64,000 nt of DNA from Theobroma cacao (GCF_000208745.1 NC_030859.1:1487367-1551366); one strand, 5' to 3'. Numbered from the stretch's first letter, positions 1-11,494 are shown. Made by a program: numbers and translations. The notes: generated by a model from the sequence alone, not told the origin.

Positions 1-1601
1 TGCTGTGGCAGGATATATTAGATAGTTTCACCAACACAGAGTTTTGGTATGTTGATCAAGGGATTATAGCCCCAGATGCTGATGGGTCAGCCTCCTTTCG
101 GAAAACACTGCAACGCCAGGAGGAGAAGTGGTGGTTACCTGTGCCCCGTGTGCCTACTGGCGGTCTCAGTGATAATGCAAGAAAGCAACTGAATCACACG
201 CGTGAGTGCACAAATCAAATATTAAAAGCTGCTATGGCCATCAACGGCATCTCATTATCAGAAATGGAAGTTCCAGACTCGTACTTGGACACTCTTCCGA
301 AGGTCTGATAATTATACCTATTTTGATCTCTTGTTATGTGTTCATTTCATGAACTGCATTTAGGTAGATGAATAATGCCAAAAGTTCCTACTTTACCTCT
401 TAAATCTAGCAACGGTTTGTTAGTTATGCCAACTACCTCCATTACAAGAAGAACTTTTCAATTGATATTGCTGCTTTCAAGCTACTGAACCACCTTGTTT
501 AATTGTTATAGACCAAAACATAGATCAGAGAAATACTGCCATGGTTAGTTATTTACCTTATAATGCTATACCATTCAAAGATAATGTGACAGTTTTCCAA
601 AATGTTGTTGCAGAATGGAAGAGCTTGTCTAGGAGACCTAATTTATAGGTATATTACCTCTGATCAATTCTCAGCAGAGTGCCTGCTTGATTTCCTTGAT
701 CTATCCTCTGAACATATTGCTCTTGAGATTGCAAATCGTGTTGAAGCCTCAATATATGTGTGGCGTCGAAGATCTCACTCGAAGCCCCCAATCAATCCTA
801 ACCGATCTACTGCAAAATCATCATGGGAAATGGTAAAAGACCTAATGGTTGATGGAGACAAGAGAGAATTTCTTGCAGAAAGAGCTGAAAGTCTCCTGCT
901 TTGCTTGAAGCAGCGATTCCCTGCTTTGACTCAAACTACCTTGGATACCAGCAAAATCCAATGCAACAAGGTATGAATCCATTCTTCGGAAATATCTGGT
1001 TTTGTCGAATGCTACTTTTCTCCCACCAAATGTTACTCAGGTATAACTTATTTTAAATTTTCAGGATGTTGGGAAGTCTATTCTTGAAAGCTATTCAAGA
1101 GTTCTGGAAAGCCTGGCATATAACATTGTGGCACGCATTGATGATTTGTTATATGTAGATGACTTAACTAAGCATTCAGAAAAAGTGTCATCGATTCCTA
1201 CAGTTAGTGTAATTGCGCACAAAAAAGTTTCAATCCCATATTCGGTGCCTGTCTCTAGCACTCCCTATAAAACAGCAATCACCACGCCAAGCTTTTCACC
1301 TGCACCACTGATCAGCCCTGTAAGGGGAGAGAGAACTCCTTTTCTCAAGGAGAACAACAACAACAACAACAGCAAGCCTCACCGCCGTGGCTTTGGAGTG
1401 AAGAGGGTCTTGACTAACTATCTTGGAGTTGATTCAAAAGCAAAGATATGTGGCAATGCAACAGATCGTTCATCAATTATGAATTCTAACAGTACAGAGA
1501 GCTCAGGGAATCAAAAGGATCACATTACATCAAAACAATCATCAGCATACCAGAATGGGACCAGAATGCGACAAGTTCCTCCGCGATATACTGTCACTTG
1601 A
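1..1601 (+). CDS. RopGEF (PRONE-domain Rho-of-plants guanine nucleotide exchange factor), 3' part
   Basis: Three exons are visible: 1-302 (continuing from before the window), 614-970 and 1065-1601, all with GT-AG introns and phase-0 junctions. The first two exons read as the PRONE domain, with signatures such as [41 protein letters not shown] and [17 protein letters not shown] proteins catalyse GDP/GTP exchange on plant ROP GTPases at the plasma membrane, which sets cell polarity and growth. The end of the PRONE domain ([22 protein letters not shown]) is in the third exon. A low-complexity tail of about 140 residues follows, with an asparagine run (positions 1351-1372) and the end PPRYTVT. 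This variable C terminus is where family members are regulated by receptor kinases. The start codon and N terminus lie outside the window. The stop is at 1599-1601. The 320 bases after it look like 3' UTR and hold nothing else that I can support. Confidence 0.93.
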
Positions 1602-1921
1602 GATTGTCCTATAGAGGAAAAGAATAAGATGAGACAAATAGAATAGTTAATGACAGAAAACTTCTGGTTGTAGTAAGATACTAATGTGTATGAGTTCCAT
1701 TTTTATATATTTTAGGTTGTGTTCATGATATTCTTGTAGTTTCAAGCAGGCTGCTATTTGTATCAAAGCAGCCTACTCTTGTTTAGGGTGTTACAACTGT
1801 GTGTTAATGTGAATGTAACTGAGATGAGATAAAATACAGTCATGAGATGCTTGTTCACTCCATCTCTTCAACCTTGAAATGCAGGTTATTTTTTCTTTGA
1901 TGGTATAAAATAAAAACTTAT

Positions 1922-1993
1922 GGGGCATTCCGAGAATTGAACTCAGGACCTCTCGCACCCTAAGCGAGAATCATACCACTAGACCAAATGCCC
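1922..1993 (-). tRNA. tRNA-Pro (anticodon AGG)
   Basis: On the minus strand 72 bases fold as a cloverleaf. The acceptor GGGCATT pairs with AATGCCC, the discriminator is C, the anticodon stem is CTCGC/GCGAG, and the 7-base loop TTAGGGT gives anticodon AGG. The T arm CTGAG/CTCGG contains one G-T pair, and its loop TTCAATT fits the B-box consensus. No intron is present. The gene sits alone, about 320 bp after the RopGEF stop and on the opposite strand. Confidence 0.93.
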
Positions 1994-3539
1994 TTATTGG
2001 TTCAAAAGTAGAAAGAGAGTATTGATACACTGGAAAGGTTGCAGAACATCCAAGGAGAAGGGCATGCTAGGAGGCAGCTTCAATATGACACTTCAGTTAA
2101 GCATTTCCATGAATAAACTACTAGTACAAACAAATGCATTTAGATCTTCCAACAACTAAAAGATGAAATATCCAACATAACATTGATGAATTTAGTAAAT
2201 GTCAAAAAAAGAAATAGGAAGCATTGGTTATGATGATCACAACTATTTATACAAATGTAAATTGAGGTAGAGAATCAAAATTTAGACTTACAAGACTATT
2301 TTAGATGCTTGATTTTGTTATAAATTTATTGTTTTAAGAATTGTTATATAACAAGTATAACAACATACATACAGTAATGAGAATCATAGAAAGAGTAGAA
2401 CAATTATATCATATGAATAGAAGCGAAAATAAGACAGAACAAGTAGTAAGGTTTATGGGTTAATTTCATTGTTAAAATGTTATAGAGAAATTGATTTGAT
2501 GACTAAGTGTGAAGGTAGTTTAGAGGTCTTCCTGACTAAACTCCACTATATTGTTAGACCAAAACTCTCTCCAACTAGTCAATATGCATAGTAAGTTCAT
2601 GCGTTATTCTCATGATAAATGTGTTGTTCCATAATTTATGTGTTCTTTCCCTAATGAGCTATTCTCCCTATGATGAATGTGTTCTTTTCATACGTGTTTT
2701 TCCCATGATGTCTACCAAATACTTTCTCGTCAATTGCTTCTAAGAAACCGCTTCTGCTTGGTAATCCATAAGAGCCTTGACAATTCATTAAGGACACTAG
2801 AAATTCAATAGACTTTTTCTTTGAGATATTCTCTCAAGCTCTCTCTCTCTCTAAGCTATTCTCAAATATTTTCTTTTTAATTTAGCTTTTTTCATTTTAT
2901 TCCCAACTGATGCTTTTTGATTGAAAACAGTTTAGTTAATCGACTCTTGTTGATGTGTCGGTTGAGGGTAGTGGCTTGGGCAGTTGATAGGCTCGATCGT
3001 CACCAGCCAACGCCTAACAACCTTCCTAAACTTCGTTCCTCCCTCATCTAACTGATCGCATAGCCAATCGTTGTAGTCAATCATAGTTTGGTCAATTTTC
3101 TTATTTGCATCAGTTAGTGGCCTGGTCGACTTGGTCAAATGCGACCTCCTCCGTGATTTAAATCGATCACACCGACCGATGCTGAACTCTGCTAATTTGT
3201 ATCCCTCACATCTTACCATAAGTACTCAAATAACATTCTTTCTTTTCCTTTCAGTTGCTTCTAGCACATCTCATTTCAGTTGTTGCAACATTACTCCTCT
3301 TCTTACTAAAAGGATCTCTTGACAACTAAAAATATGATACCATGACATTTGATAAAAATAGATTGAAAGAACATAAAATCCATACAAAATATGTTTTTAT
3401 GAACCACTATTGTCGAGTAGGTTGAGAACATACCCAACAAGAAGAAACATAACAAAGCATCCATTTCAAGTTAACATCGAACAAAACACAACACTCTAAA
3501 TCAATTGAAGAACAAACAATTTAACACTTCGATAGCAAG
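1994..3539. other. Intergenic, no supported gene
   Basis: AT-rich spacer between the two tRNA genes. A less AT-rich patch at about 2930-3230 has a 95-codon frame on the minus strand with no recognisable family. Short CT runs occur near 2836-2852. I see no conserved gene. Confidence 0.6.
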
Positions 3540-3611
3540 GTCGTTGTAGTATAGTGGTGAGTATTCCCGCCTGTCACGCGGGTGACCCGGGTTCGATCCC
3601 CGGCAACGGCG
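3540..3611 (+). tRNA. tRNA-Asp (anticodon GTC)
   Basis: A 72-base cloverleaf: acceptor GTCGTTG pairs with CAACGGC, the discriminator is G, the anticodon stem is CCCGC/GCGGG, and the loop CTGTCAC carries GTC. The T arm CCGGG/CCCGG and loop TTCGATC match the B box. There is no intron. It lies 236 bp upstream of the membrane-protein gene on the same strand and is transcribed independently by RNA polymerase III. Confidence 0.96.
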
Positions 3612-3847
3612 GCATCTTTTTTCTACCTAAAAGCTTCCTTCGAAAAAGAAAAAGGGAAAACCTTTCTTCTTCCTTACTCAACACTTTCTTTTTCTTTTTT
3701 GACACATTTTACGGGAAAAAAAAGGCCATAAAATTCCAACAACCTTGAACTAAACAATGCGAGCTAAAACGCAACAGTCACCGTAACAGAGACAAAGAGA
3801 TCTCCGCCGTCTGATCTTACTACTGAAACTCTCCCACCCGTCCGATC

Positions 3848-4387
3848 ATGACAACCAGCATCCACGTCACCGCCTTGGACAGCGTCGTGAACGTGAACTC
3901 CCTCTTCACTTTAGCGGTCTTCATCGGCCTAACCTGGAACCCTTACGATTCCAGCAACACCCTCGTCAACCCAGGCAGCCCATGTTTCCCGAACTTGAGA
4001 ATCGCTGAAGACTTGATAAAGTTCCACGTCTACTCCTTCAGCTCCTTCCTCTTCTCCAGCCTCGTCGCTTTAGCTCTCAAGCAAGCTATCAAGATCTCCA
4101 AGTCCCATGCTTTGAACATCCACATTAACTTCCGAGGAGCTGAGTTTTTGGAACACGTTGATGTTAATAAGTCGTTGCTTCGTGTCGGGATGTTGGTTTC
4201 GGGTGCTGGGTCGGTGGCTGGATGTGTGTTTTTGATGTTGGCTTTGGTTAATGTTGTTCAGATTAAGGTTGGGACTTTGGCTTGTGGGAGTGGACATGCG
4301 CTTGCGGCGGTTGTTCCTCTTGTGATCTTGGTCCCGCTTGCTCTTTTGATCTATGTTTGTGTTGGGCTTTATGCTTTTACTCGTTAA
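3848..4387 (+). CDS. Four-helix plant membrane protein, MEE60-like (unknown function)
   Basis: Single exon, 179 residues, starting at ATG 3848; the 3' half of the preceding spacer contains no other ATG in frame. The hydrophobic pattern gives four likely membrane helices at about residues 17-35, 63-82, 112-138 and 148-177. The loop between the first two contains NPGSPCFPN, and a soluble stretch of about 30 residues links helices 2 and 3. The protein resembles the conserved plant family that includes Arabidopsis MEE60 (maternal effect embryo arrest 60), whose biochemical role is not known to me. The family assignment is from memory and cannot be tested here. The gene is clearly richer in G and C than its flanks, which supports real coding. 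It could be named simply a DUF membrane protein. Confidence 0.8.
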   Translation: MTTSIHVTALDSVVNVNSLFTLAVFIGLTWNPYDSSNTLVNPGSPCFPNLRIAEDLIKFHVYSFSSFLFSSLVALALKQAIKISKSHALNIHINFRGAEFLEHVDVNKSLLRVGMLVSGAGSVAGCVFLMLALVNVVQIKVGTLACGSGHALAAVVPLVILVPLALLIYVCVGLYAFTR

Positions 4388-4401
4388 GGTTTGTACTTTC
4401 T

Positions 4402-4790
4402 TGTTGTATTATGTAGGTGGAATTATAGCAGAATGAAGGGAAAAGACTGAACTTTGAGACTGTTGGGTGGTTTCTTAGGTATTTGTGGCTGTTTGTTGTA
4501 TGATCTAGGTGGTATTATACTGAATCAAGGAGAAAAAAAAGTTTAAAATTTGAGAATGTTGATCTTTTTTTATCTTGGATTTTTGGAATTTTAATGTTTC
4601 TGGGTGCTTTTTGTTGTTTGATCTAAGGTGGAATGGAATTATAATGGAACAAGGCTATAAAGATTCGAACTTGAATGTTGTTGATGTTTTAATTTGGGTT
4701 ATTGATTACTTCTATGTATATTTTTCTTGTATGATATAGGTGTGGTATTATGATGAAACAAAGGGAAAGTTGAAACAGTGAAAGTGTTGT
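4402..4790 (+). repeat. Four diverged tandem copies, period about 90-118 bp, downstream of the membrane-protein gene
   Basis: A motif of the form TTGTTGTATGATCTAGGTGG, followed by ATTATA, GAA, CAAGG and AAA blocks, recurs with starts near 4402, 4493, 4611 and 4725. The copies are clearly diverged. They begin within 20 bp of the stop codon, so they would lie in the 3' UTR or just beyond it. Confidence 0.6.
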
Positions 4791-5473
4791 TTGATTCTGT
4801 AACTTTTCACTTGGGCTTTTGATTTTGTTTTTATTATTGTTGTATCAGTTTTGGTATCAAGTAGGGTTGAGATTAGCTCCAGGTTTCAGAAGAGTAGTGT
4901 TTGGAAAATTGCTAGAGTTTGTATTTCAATGGATAGATAAACAGGGAACTGAGTTGCTGATTGAGATTTCAAAGGGCATTGATGTCTTGAAGATTGACTC
5001 TGGTTTGCCTTAATGCGTTTTTAGCTGAAGACCCACAGTAAAAACACAACTACATATAGAAAAACGAAAACCACAAGCTTATCAGCCCACAAAGATGCTG
5101 TGAAGGCAGACGAGAAGTAGGTAATATAGTAAATTGCTAGACTAGGTTTTTTTTTTATAAGCTAACTCTGGTTGGTTGGCTTGAAATTATACCTTCTTTC
5201 AGTTGTTTCCATTACTATTTTATTGCTGTATTTACTTTGGCTTGTGCTGCATGATTCTGGTTTGCATGAATGTTTAAACCTTGGATGGTTTTCATAAAGT
5301 TAGGGGAAAGAGAGTCCAGTGAAACAAGGTGTAATATATGACTTGATAGTCAGGTTAACTCTGAATCAATGTTCTGGAATATTAGGGCTAACTGCTGACA
5401 AAGACTTTTCTTAAGTTCTATGTCCATTGTAATTGATTGACTTCACTTGTATTTGGCTATTTTTTATCTATTT
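4791..5473. other. Intergenic, no supported gene
   Basis: T-rich spacer before the first lipid-transfer protein gene. A 64-codon frame at 4819-5013 has no recognisable family. Nothing else can be supported. Confidence 0.5.
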
Positions 5474-5566
5474 GTTTCAGTATAAATTGTTCAGAAGTGT
5501 CATTGTTTCAGTATAAGTCATCGAGAAGTGTCATTGTTTCAGTTTAAGTTGTTCAGAAGTGTCCCT
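5474..5566 (+). promoter_or_regulatory. Core promoter region in three tandem 31-bp copies
   Basis: Three consecutive units of 31 bp each start with GTTTCAG and carry AGAAGTGTC near the end. The first holds TATAAAT (from 5481), the second TATAAGT and the third TTTAAGT. The matching region of the downstream paralog exists once and contains the TATA box at 7721. The array ends 16 bp before the ATG at 5583, so it covers the core promoter and leader. Confidence 0.7.
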
Positions 5567-5582
5567 GAATTGCATTGAAGAA

Positions 5583-6040
5583 ATGGGAGCTCCAATGAAG
5601 TACACCTGTGTTGTAGTGTTTCTTGTGATTTTGAGCATTGCTGGGTTCAATGGAGTAGATGGATATGGCCCATGTGGGAAACATGACATCGAGAAGGAAG
5701 CTGAGAAGCTGGCTCCTTGTACGAAGGCAGCTCAATATTTGGAAGCTCCAGTTTCTAAGCGTTGCTGCACTGTCATGGAGAAAAAGCTCAAGAATCCTGA
5801 CTGCCTGTGTGCTATTATGTTTTCTCATACAGCTAGGAGTGCTGGAGTCAATCCAGAAGTTGCTGTCACCATTCCCAAACGCTGCAACATTCCTGTTCGT
5901 CCCGTGGGTCACAAGTGTGGAGGTAGAATTTACATATTATTCTACTTTACTCTCATATAATGGTTCTAGTGGTAGTCATTTTGCCTTCTAGCATCTCATG
6001 AGGCTATTGTTTATCTCTTGCAGCTTTCCCACTGGTTTAA
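5583..6040 (+). CDS. Secreted 8-cysteine lipid-transfer protein (nsLTP, DIR1-like group), copy 1
   Basis: Two exons, 5583-5922 and 6024-6040, give 118 residues; the intron is GT-AG and splits a codon one base in. A hydrophobic signal peptide (about residues 5-24, VVVFLVILSIAGFNGVDG) leads into the eight-cysteine motif with spacing C-X14-C-X14-CC-X11-CXC-X24-C-X10-C. In this family the four disulfides hold a helical bundle around a lipid-binding cavity in the apoplast. The end is CGAFPLV, where copy 2 has CGDYTLP. ATG 5583 was chosen; ATG 5595 (MKYTC, aligned with the copy 2 start) is equally possible. Copy 2 lies 1.7 kb downstream on the same strand with identical spacing, so the pair is a tandem duplication. 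AATAAA signals follow at about 6174 and 6237. Confidence 0.9.
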
Positions 6041-7710
6041 GCGTGAAGACTCTCATGGTTCTTCTTCCTGTACTAAACTACTCGGTGTTAGCAGTATCAG
6101 TGTGCGGATTTTGTCCTTGTTGCTAGTCAATCCAGTTGACCAGTTTCACTGTGACATCCAGCCTTTTAAGTAATAAATAAAACTGCTGTTGTATCTTTGA
6201 ATAACAAATGAAATTGTAGTTGTTGCTTTTGAATATTAAATAAAAGTTCAGTAATCTTTCAGAAGCATTTGTATCTTGTTGCTCAAACAACCTTTTTCTC
6301 AGTAATGGAGAGGATCACTTGAGTTGAAAGATCTAACTGATACCATTCTTGAAGGATAATTTCATGTTTCAAGTGAATGAAATTGGGTGGACAGGGGGAA
6401 AATGTTATGCTTTCTCCGTTCTTTCCTATTCTGTGGGTGAACATCACAGCTTCTAAGAACTATCACACCCAACTTTCTTTTTTTTTTATGCTGAAACAAT
6501 TGGATAAGCTAAAAGCACTTAGTTGTTCAGCTCCAGGGGCCTTTTCCAAACTGAAAATCTTGCTCCAGGGTTATCTTCCTTCCCTATTATCTACCTTGAA
6601 GATACCCACTAAAAAAAATGGTAGAGATTTCATTCAAACTAGAAGAGACAAGACAGGATAAAAGCAACAAAGAAGCAGTTAAAGCAATGGTTGGTGACAG
6701 TGTGGGAATATACAGTTTTTAGCCAAAGTTATCAGATTCTGAACGATATGACTTGCAACTTGTAAGAGGAGAACAGCTGGTGATTCTGCAAATAGAGTAG
6801 ACAAGGCCTAGTCCTAGCATGAAGGTGAATGATGCAAGTGGGTCATTCATAATTTACTGGGTTTTTTGCTTGTCAACAGTGGTTAAACAGCTGTTGGCGA
6901 AACAGCAGGAGAACCTGCCAACAAGGGAGTTGCAGACTTGTACTAGATTGGTGAGAAAGCTAGCTGTGGATGCTTTAATAGGGCCCCCATTGGTAGAAAT
7001 ATAACATTAAAAAAATAAAAAAGAGATGAGGATGAGCCGATAGGAAAAGAGAAAAGGAGTCCAAGATGTCGTAAAGCTGTCTGATCCCCAGATAAATGTT
7101 CTGATTGCCTTCGTTTGTGACACACTCACATTTGTGCTGATAATACCTATCTTTTGTCACTTAGTAGAATTTTTCTACAAGCAAGCAACCTTTTTTAGTT
7201 CTCATTGCACTGGAGATAGCATCATCCCCGGGTAATTGTTACTGTTGACAGTCCATACACTCCTCACTAAGCTAATAAGAGGAACACTGGTGCTCTGATT
7301 CCCACTTCTCTTCAAGTTAAAGACAAGAAGATTTGTATTTTGTACATATGTTTCAACTGAAATTGGGGTTTCAATTATGTTGTTAATGAGGAAATTGGAG
7401 TTTCTAGACTCTAGAGAAAGAGGGTGTAATGGATATGTTGGTAGGTTTTGAACTTGTTAGATGCTATGCTGGCAGCTGCTCATGAAAAAGATTTCTTTCT
7501 TGCCCCTTCAGGATAAAGAAGTAGTGGAATTACAGTAATGACTTTAGCCAGCACTAACCGCCATTGGCTTAAAATAGCCAGGTAATTCCCAAAATACATG
7601 TCTTTGGAGTAGTAGGTGCTGCAATAAACAAAACGCTTTTGTCTAGTGCTACCTCCACTATGATTTGTGGGTTTCACATGTATTACCCTTAAAGAAACCT
7701 TTTTGAGCTT
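6041..7710. other. Intergenic between the two lipid-transfer protein genes
   Basis: This holds the 3' UTR of copy 1 and the distal promoter of copy 2. Short frames in this stretch have no recognisable family or splice context. No RNA gene was seen. Confidence 0.55.
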
Positions 7711-7720
7711 CTTGTTTCAC

Positions 7721-7727
7721 TATAAAT
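7721..7727 (+). promoter_or_regulatory. TATA box of lipid-transfer protein copy 2
   Basis: TATAAAT lies 52 bp before the ATG at 7779, inside a block (GTTTCACTATAAATTTTGAA) that matches the 31-bp unit triplicated upstream of copy 1. Confidence 0.6.
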
Positions 7728-7778
7728 TTTGAAGTTGAGAAGTGTTTATGCATTGCAATATTGAAGAAAAAAAAAAAA

Positions 7779-8241
7779 ATGAAGTACATCTGCTTTCTGG
7801 TGTTTGTTGCTATTCTGGGCATTGCTGTGCTCAATATAGCAGAAGGTGCTGGTGAGTGTGGGAGATCATCCCCTGACAGGGAAGCCTGGAAGTTGGCTCC
7901 TTGTGCAATGGCAGCACAGGATTCGAATGCTCAAGTGTCTGACAGTTGCTGCCAGCAGGTGAAGAAAATGGGCCAGAATCCAAGATGCCTCTGTGCTGTT
8001 ATGCTTTCTAACACAGCTAAGAGTTCTGGAGTCAAGCCAGAAATTGCTGTCACCATTCCTAAACGCTGCAACATTCCTGATCGTCCTGTGGGTTACAAAT
8101 GTGGAGGTACATATATGTTTTATTTGCATAGGATTGATCACAGTTTTCTTTACACATTTGTCCTCTGCTTTATAAGATCTCTACAAGGTTAATTCTCATT
8201 TTTCTGCTTCTGATGTTTTTGCAGATTACACTTTGCCTTGA
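7779..8241 (+). CDS. Secreted 8-cysteine lipid-transfer protein (nsLTP, DIR1-like group), copy 2
   Basis: Exons 7779-8106 and 8225-8241 give 114 residues. The GT-AG intron sits in the same place and phase as in copy 1, leaving a terminal exon of only 17 coding bases (end CGDYTLP). The signal peptide (about 1-23, MKYICFLVFVAILGIAVL) is followed by the eight-cysteine motif with spacing C-X14-C-X14-CC-X11-CXC-X24-C-X10-C, identical to copy 1. An upstream in-frame ATG at 7761 would add a lysine run coded by an A tract. I prefer 7779 because the signal peptide then matches copy 1. The expected role is binding and moving lipids or lipid signals outside the cell; the exact ligand cannot be told. AATAAA occurs at about 8381. 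Confidence 0.91.
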
Positions 8242-8955
8242 ACATGAAGGACCCAAGTCATGGTTCCCGGTGCTGTGTGCCTAACATTAGAAGTACCCTG
8301 TGTGCTGGATTTTATGCTTTTCTTTAACTAGTTCATCTAGCTGATGAATTGACCGTGACATCTGGCTATTTGAATGATAAATAAAAAGCTTGTGTTTAGT
8401 TATCTTTCTATAACATTTTTCTTATTGCTCAGTTCTCAGAAACCTTTCTCCCCCATAAAATGTCATCCTTATTAGAAGTTGCAGAGTGGGACCCTTAGCT
8501 TGCTTGATTCCTCTATAAAATAGACCAGAATTATGGAATCTGGTATCCAATCAGGTGACTTTCCTGTTCTTTAAATTGGTTTAAGTTTGTGATCATTCAT
8601 TGTATACAAGACAGCCTAAAATGAATCTAATCTTGAAAGTGGAATCCATTTTGAGACAGGGGCAGGACGTATATGTCAATAGTTATACTAATTGATTTGC
8701 TTGTGGGTAAAAATCCCAAGAGAGAATAGTTCAGTACATGGAGACTAGACTAGTCAAGCAAAAGAAACGTATAATACAAGGTTCCGCAAACTGCCCTAAA
8801 CATATTAGCTTGCAGGTGAGACTGGCTCAAAGTGGAAGAGTTGGGACAAAAAGAACCACAACATTCAGCCTCAAGTCCTAAGCTGTATTATGCTCTACAT
8901 GCTTCTACCGTACGGCTAGCTGTCTACCAGCTTATTTCCATAGTGTAAAGATTGA
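8242..8955. other. Intergenic, convergent spacer
   Basis: Spacer between two convergent genes, holding their 3' UTRs. No further gene or RNA is visible. Confidence 0.5.
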
Positions 8956-11174
8956 TCATACTGCCAGTATTCCTGCAAAAATAGTCCTTGAAACATAGTT
9001 TCAATCAGCTGGATCAAAGGAAATATGCAAAGAACAATGAAAGTATGCTAGGCTACATGAATAGTACTCTATGAATAAATTTTCGAAGTGGTAAATGTAA
9101 ATGAACTAAAAATCCATAACAGAAGGGTGCATATACAGATAAAGGAAAAAGAAATCCGTCAGGGAATTCTTAATATATACCTTAGAGTATTGGGATGGCA
9201 AATTTGCATTATTTTGGATTGAGATGTTAGTAATAAAGTGAGCCTGCACAAACAAAGAATAATCGGTTAAAGACTGTTTAATACTGTGATGTATAAAGAC
9301 AATGAAGGGTATTTGATTTATCTTCAAAAATCCACTGCTTTGCATACCCTGCCACCAGTTCCCTCTTGAAGCACCACTAGAATTGTTCCCATTGGGATCA
9401 TCATCTTCCCCATCCTTTTTGAACTGTCAAAACAAAAGCAAAAAGAACAGAGAAAGCCCTGCTAATTAGCATAAAGGGGAGTCCTCTAAAGAAACATAAA
9501 ACAAAAAATTGCTTGGAGACTAGGAAGAAAATTAAATGGTCTAGGGGAAGGTTAAAATCTAAGGTTTGAATCGTCGTGCGCCTTAAATTTGTTCAATTGC
9601 GAAGGGAAAAGGAAAAAGCGCAGCAAGATGAAGGACCTATATGCCCTCAGAAAACAGACAATATTCTCACAGGGTGGCACAGAGAAAGGTGTATCAGTTA
9701 AGTAGTATTGTGATGTGTGTTATACATACATAATGTTGAGGCTCATTGGTATTCTTCCTTGGAGAATAGTTTTCTTGTCCTCCATAGTAAATTGATGAGC
9801 TGAAATAGCAAGGTTCCACTGTTTCATTCTGATAAATGGATGAACTCTTGTCTTTGTGAGTTGTGCAACTGCTCCTTCCCTTGCTATCAGTGGAATGATC
9901 TGAAACAAACATGTGCAAGGTTCACATTACATATGCTAATATTCATCTTTCTCATGCCATCAGTTACTTGAGAATCCAGTAAAAGCTGGCCTGAGACCTA
10001 TCATCAGTAATTTGACTCCAAATATATGGTTTTGTTTTATATCAAAAAACTCAACATTTCCTGCAAATCCATCCAAGAACCAGCAGAAAAGTCAATGACA
10101 AAGTTAAATAATTAACAACATTGGTACAAACAAGGGCCGACAAACCTGGGTTTCCATATTTGCCATGATGGGGCAAACCCTGATTATTCCATGATCCCAT
10201 CATTCCAGAGTGACTGGAGTCCCTCCCTAGCACCTGAAATAAGAAAGTGAACAATTTAGACCTTTGCAGCAATACATGTAAAAATGACCAGAAAAATTAA
10301 TAAACATTAGAACATAAAAGAAGGAAAATCACAACAAAAAGAAGCCATGCATAGTAAGGAGTCTCCAAGGTAAGGTTCCATTGCAAAGTCCATAGGCAAC
10401 TTTCTCTCACATTCTAATCCAAAAGCACTACCTAGTTAGTATTGGAATATACAGATCAGCCTACCATTTGTTTCTTATCCTTCACTTCCTATATCCATTG
10501 ATGCAAATCACTTAGCAAAGTAAAATATTCAAAAGAAAAAAATGAGTACTCCACTAGCTAGAATCAACCGACCAAGTGAATATAGCATAAATAAGGGTAC
10601 AACAAGCACCTGATGTACGGGCTTAGTGTTATGTACAGCTTCCCTGCATCATTTTAAGAATCATTCACTAAAATAAATCCCATCAACTTTTTATCATCAT
10701 CATACATTTAAAACCAAGTCCAATCCAATTCCGTCATGAAGTTGGAAACAAGAAACAAATAAACAAACAAACTATAGGCAATAAACCATCTTTGTCCTTT
10801 ATGTATCAACTTCTTAACTTCCAATCAAGCATTACCTCCCTATATCAAATTTCACATATTAGTAAATAGTTGCCTAAAGAGAAAACGGTACTTTTTTCTT
10901 TTCATTCTAAACCATCAAAACTTTAGCAAAGTTGAATCATTTATGGAAAAAAAGAGAGGAGAGAAAAAGATCAGGAGAGTGAACTTGTTGAAGCAAAAGG
11001 AATGTTTACCGTTGATGGGGGAGGGAAAATAGTCCCAAAAATCCCACTTGTGGAGGATGAAGAAGAAGAGTCCTTGGGACCAAAGAGATGATCGAAAGAA
11101 ACAGATGATGATGATGATGATAATGAAGAAGAAGAAGAGGAAGAAGAACCACACACTTGGCTTTTGTTTTCCAT
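8956..11174 (-). CDS. Conserved plant protein of unknown function with serine runs and C-terminal NWWQG motif
   Basis: Five exons on the minus strand: 11010-11174, 10146-10233, 9730-9899, 9348-9423 and 8956-8972. They join in frame through GT-AG introns to 171 residues. The N terminus is MENKSQVCG followed by two serine runs, then FDHLFGPKD, SGIFGTIFPPPST and VLGRD. The middle contains EPCYFSSSIYYGGQ and the end is GASRGNWWQGILAV. I recognise this order (MEN, FG motif, FPPPS, VLGR, SSSIYYGGQ, GNWWQG) as a widespread plant family without an assigned biochemical role. No membrane segment or signal peptide is visible. The last exon is the least sure: reading on through the exon 4 donor would instead add about 80 residues ending at 9106. 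The first exon lies in an AG-rich tract whose opposite strand codes an acidic or lysine-rich shadow. Confidence 0.8.
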
Positions 11175-11486
11175 ACTCTTTTAACTTAAAAGAGCTTTCT
11201 TTGTCAACCAACGAACAAAACTACTCTTTGATAGATATATATCTCTTTAACAGGAAACTACCCTCAAAAAAAGAGACCAAACAAAAGAAAACAAAAGGAG
11301 GCTGGCAGTGGATAAGATTTGTCTTTCAGGAAAGAAGAAAAAAATAACAAAGCAAACAGATAACGAATAAAGAAGGCAGGATACAGCAGGAAATGCAAGG
11401 GGCAAAGCAGAGTTAGAGAGAGAAAGAAAGAGAGAGAGCACGTGAAGACTGCGGATGCACAGATATCGTTGGCAAACCGTCTAAGC

Positions 11487-11494
11487 TATTTATA
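11487..11494 (-). promoter_or_regulatory. TATA box of the NWWQG-protein gene
   Basis: TATAAATA on the minus strand lies 313 bp upstream of the ATG at 11174, implying a long leader. A palindromic CACGTG (G-box core) is at 11439-11444, downstream of the TATA and thus in the leader, beside an AG repeat. Confidence 0.5.

Noticed and set aside
2932..3219. A 95-codon minus-strand frame in a less AT-rich patch
   Set aside because: The translation matches no family known to me and has no promoter or neighbouring exon signals. It may be a chance frame or a worn transposon piece.
10611..10648. A possible 34-bp extra exon of the NWWQG-protein gene, flanked by AG and GT on the minus strand
   Set aside because: Its length would break the frame between exons 1 and 2, which already join in phase.
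11048..11347. Plus-strand 99-codon frame rich in lysine and methionine
   Set aside because: It is the opposite strand of the serine runs and AG tract in exon 1 and leader of the minus-strand gene.
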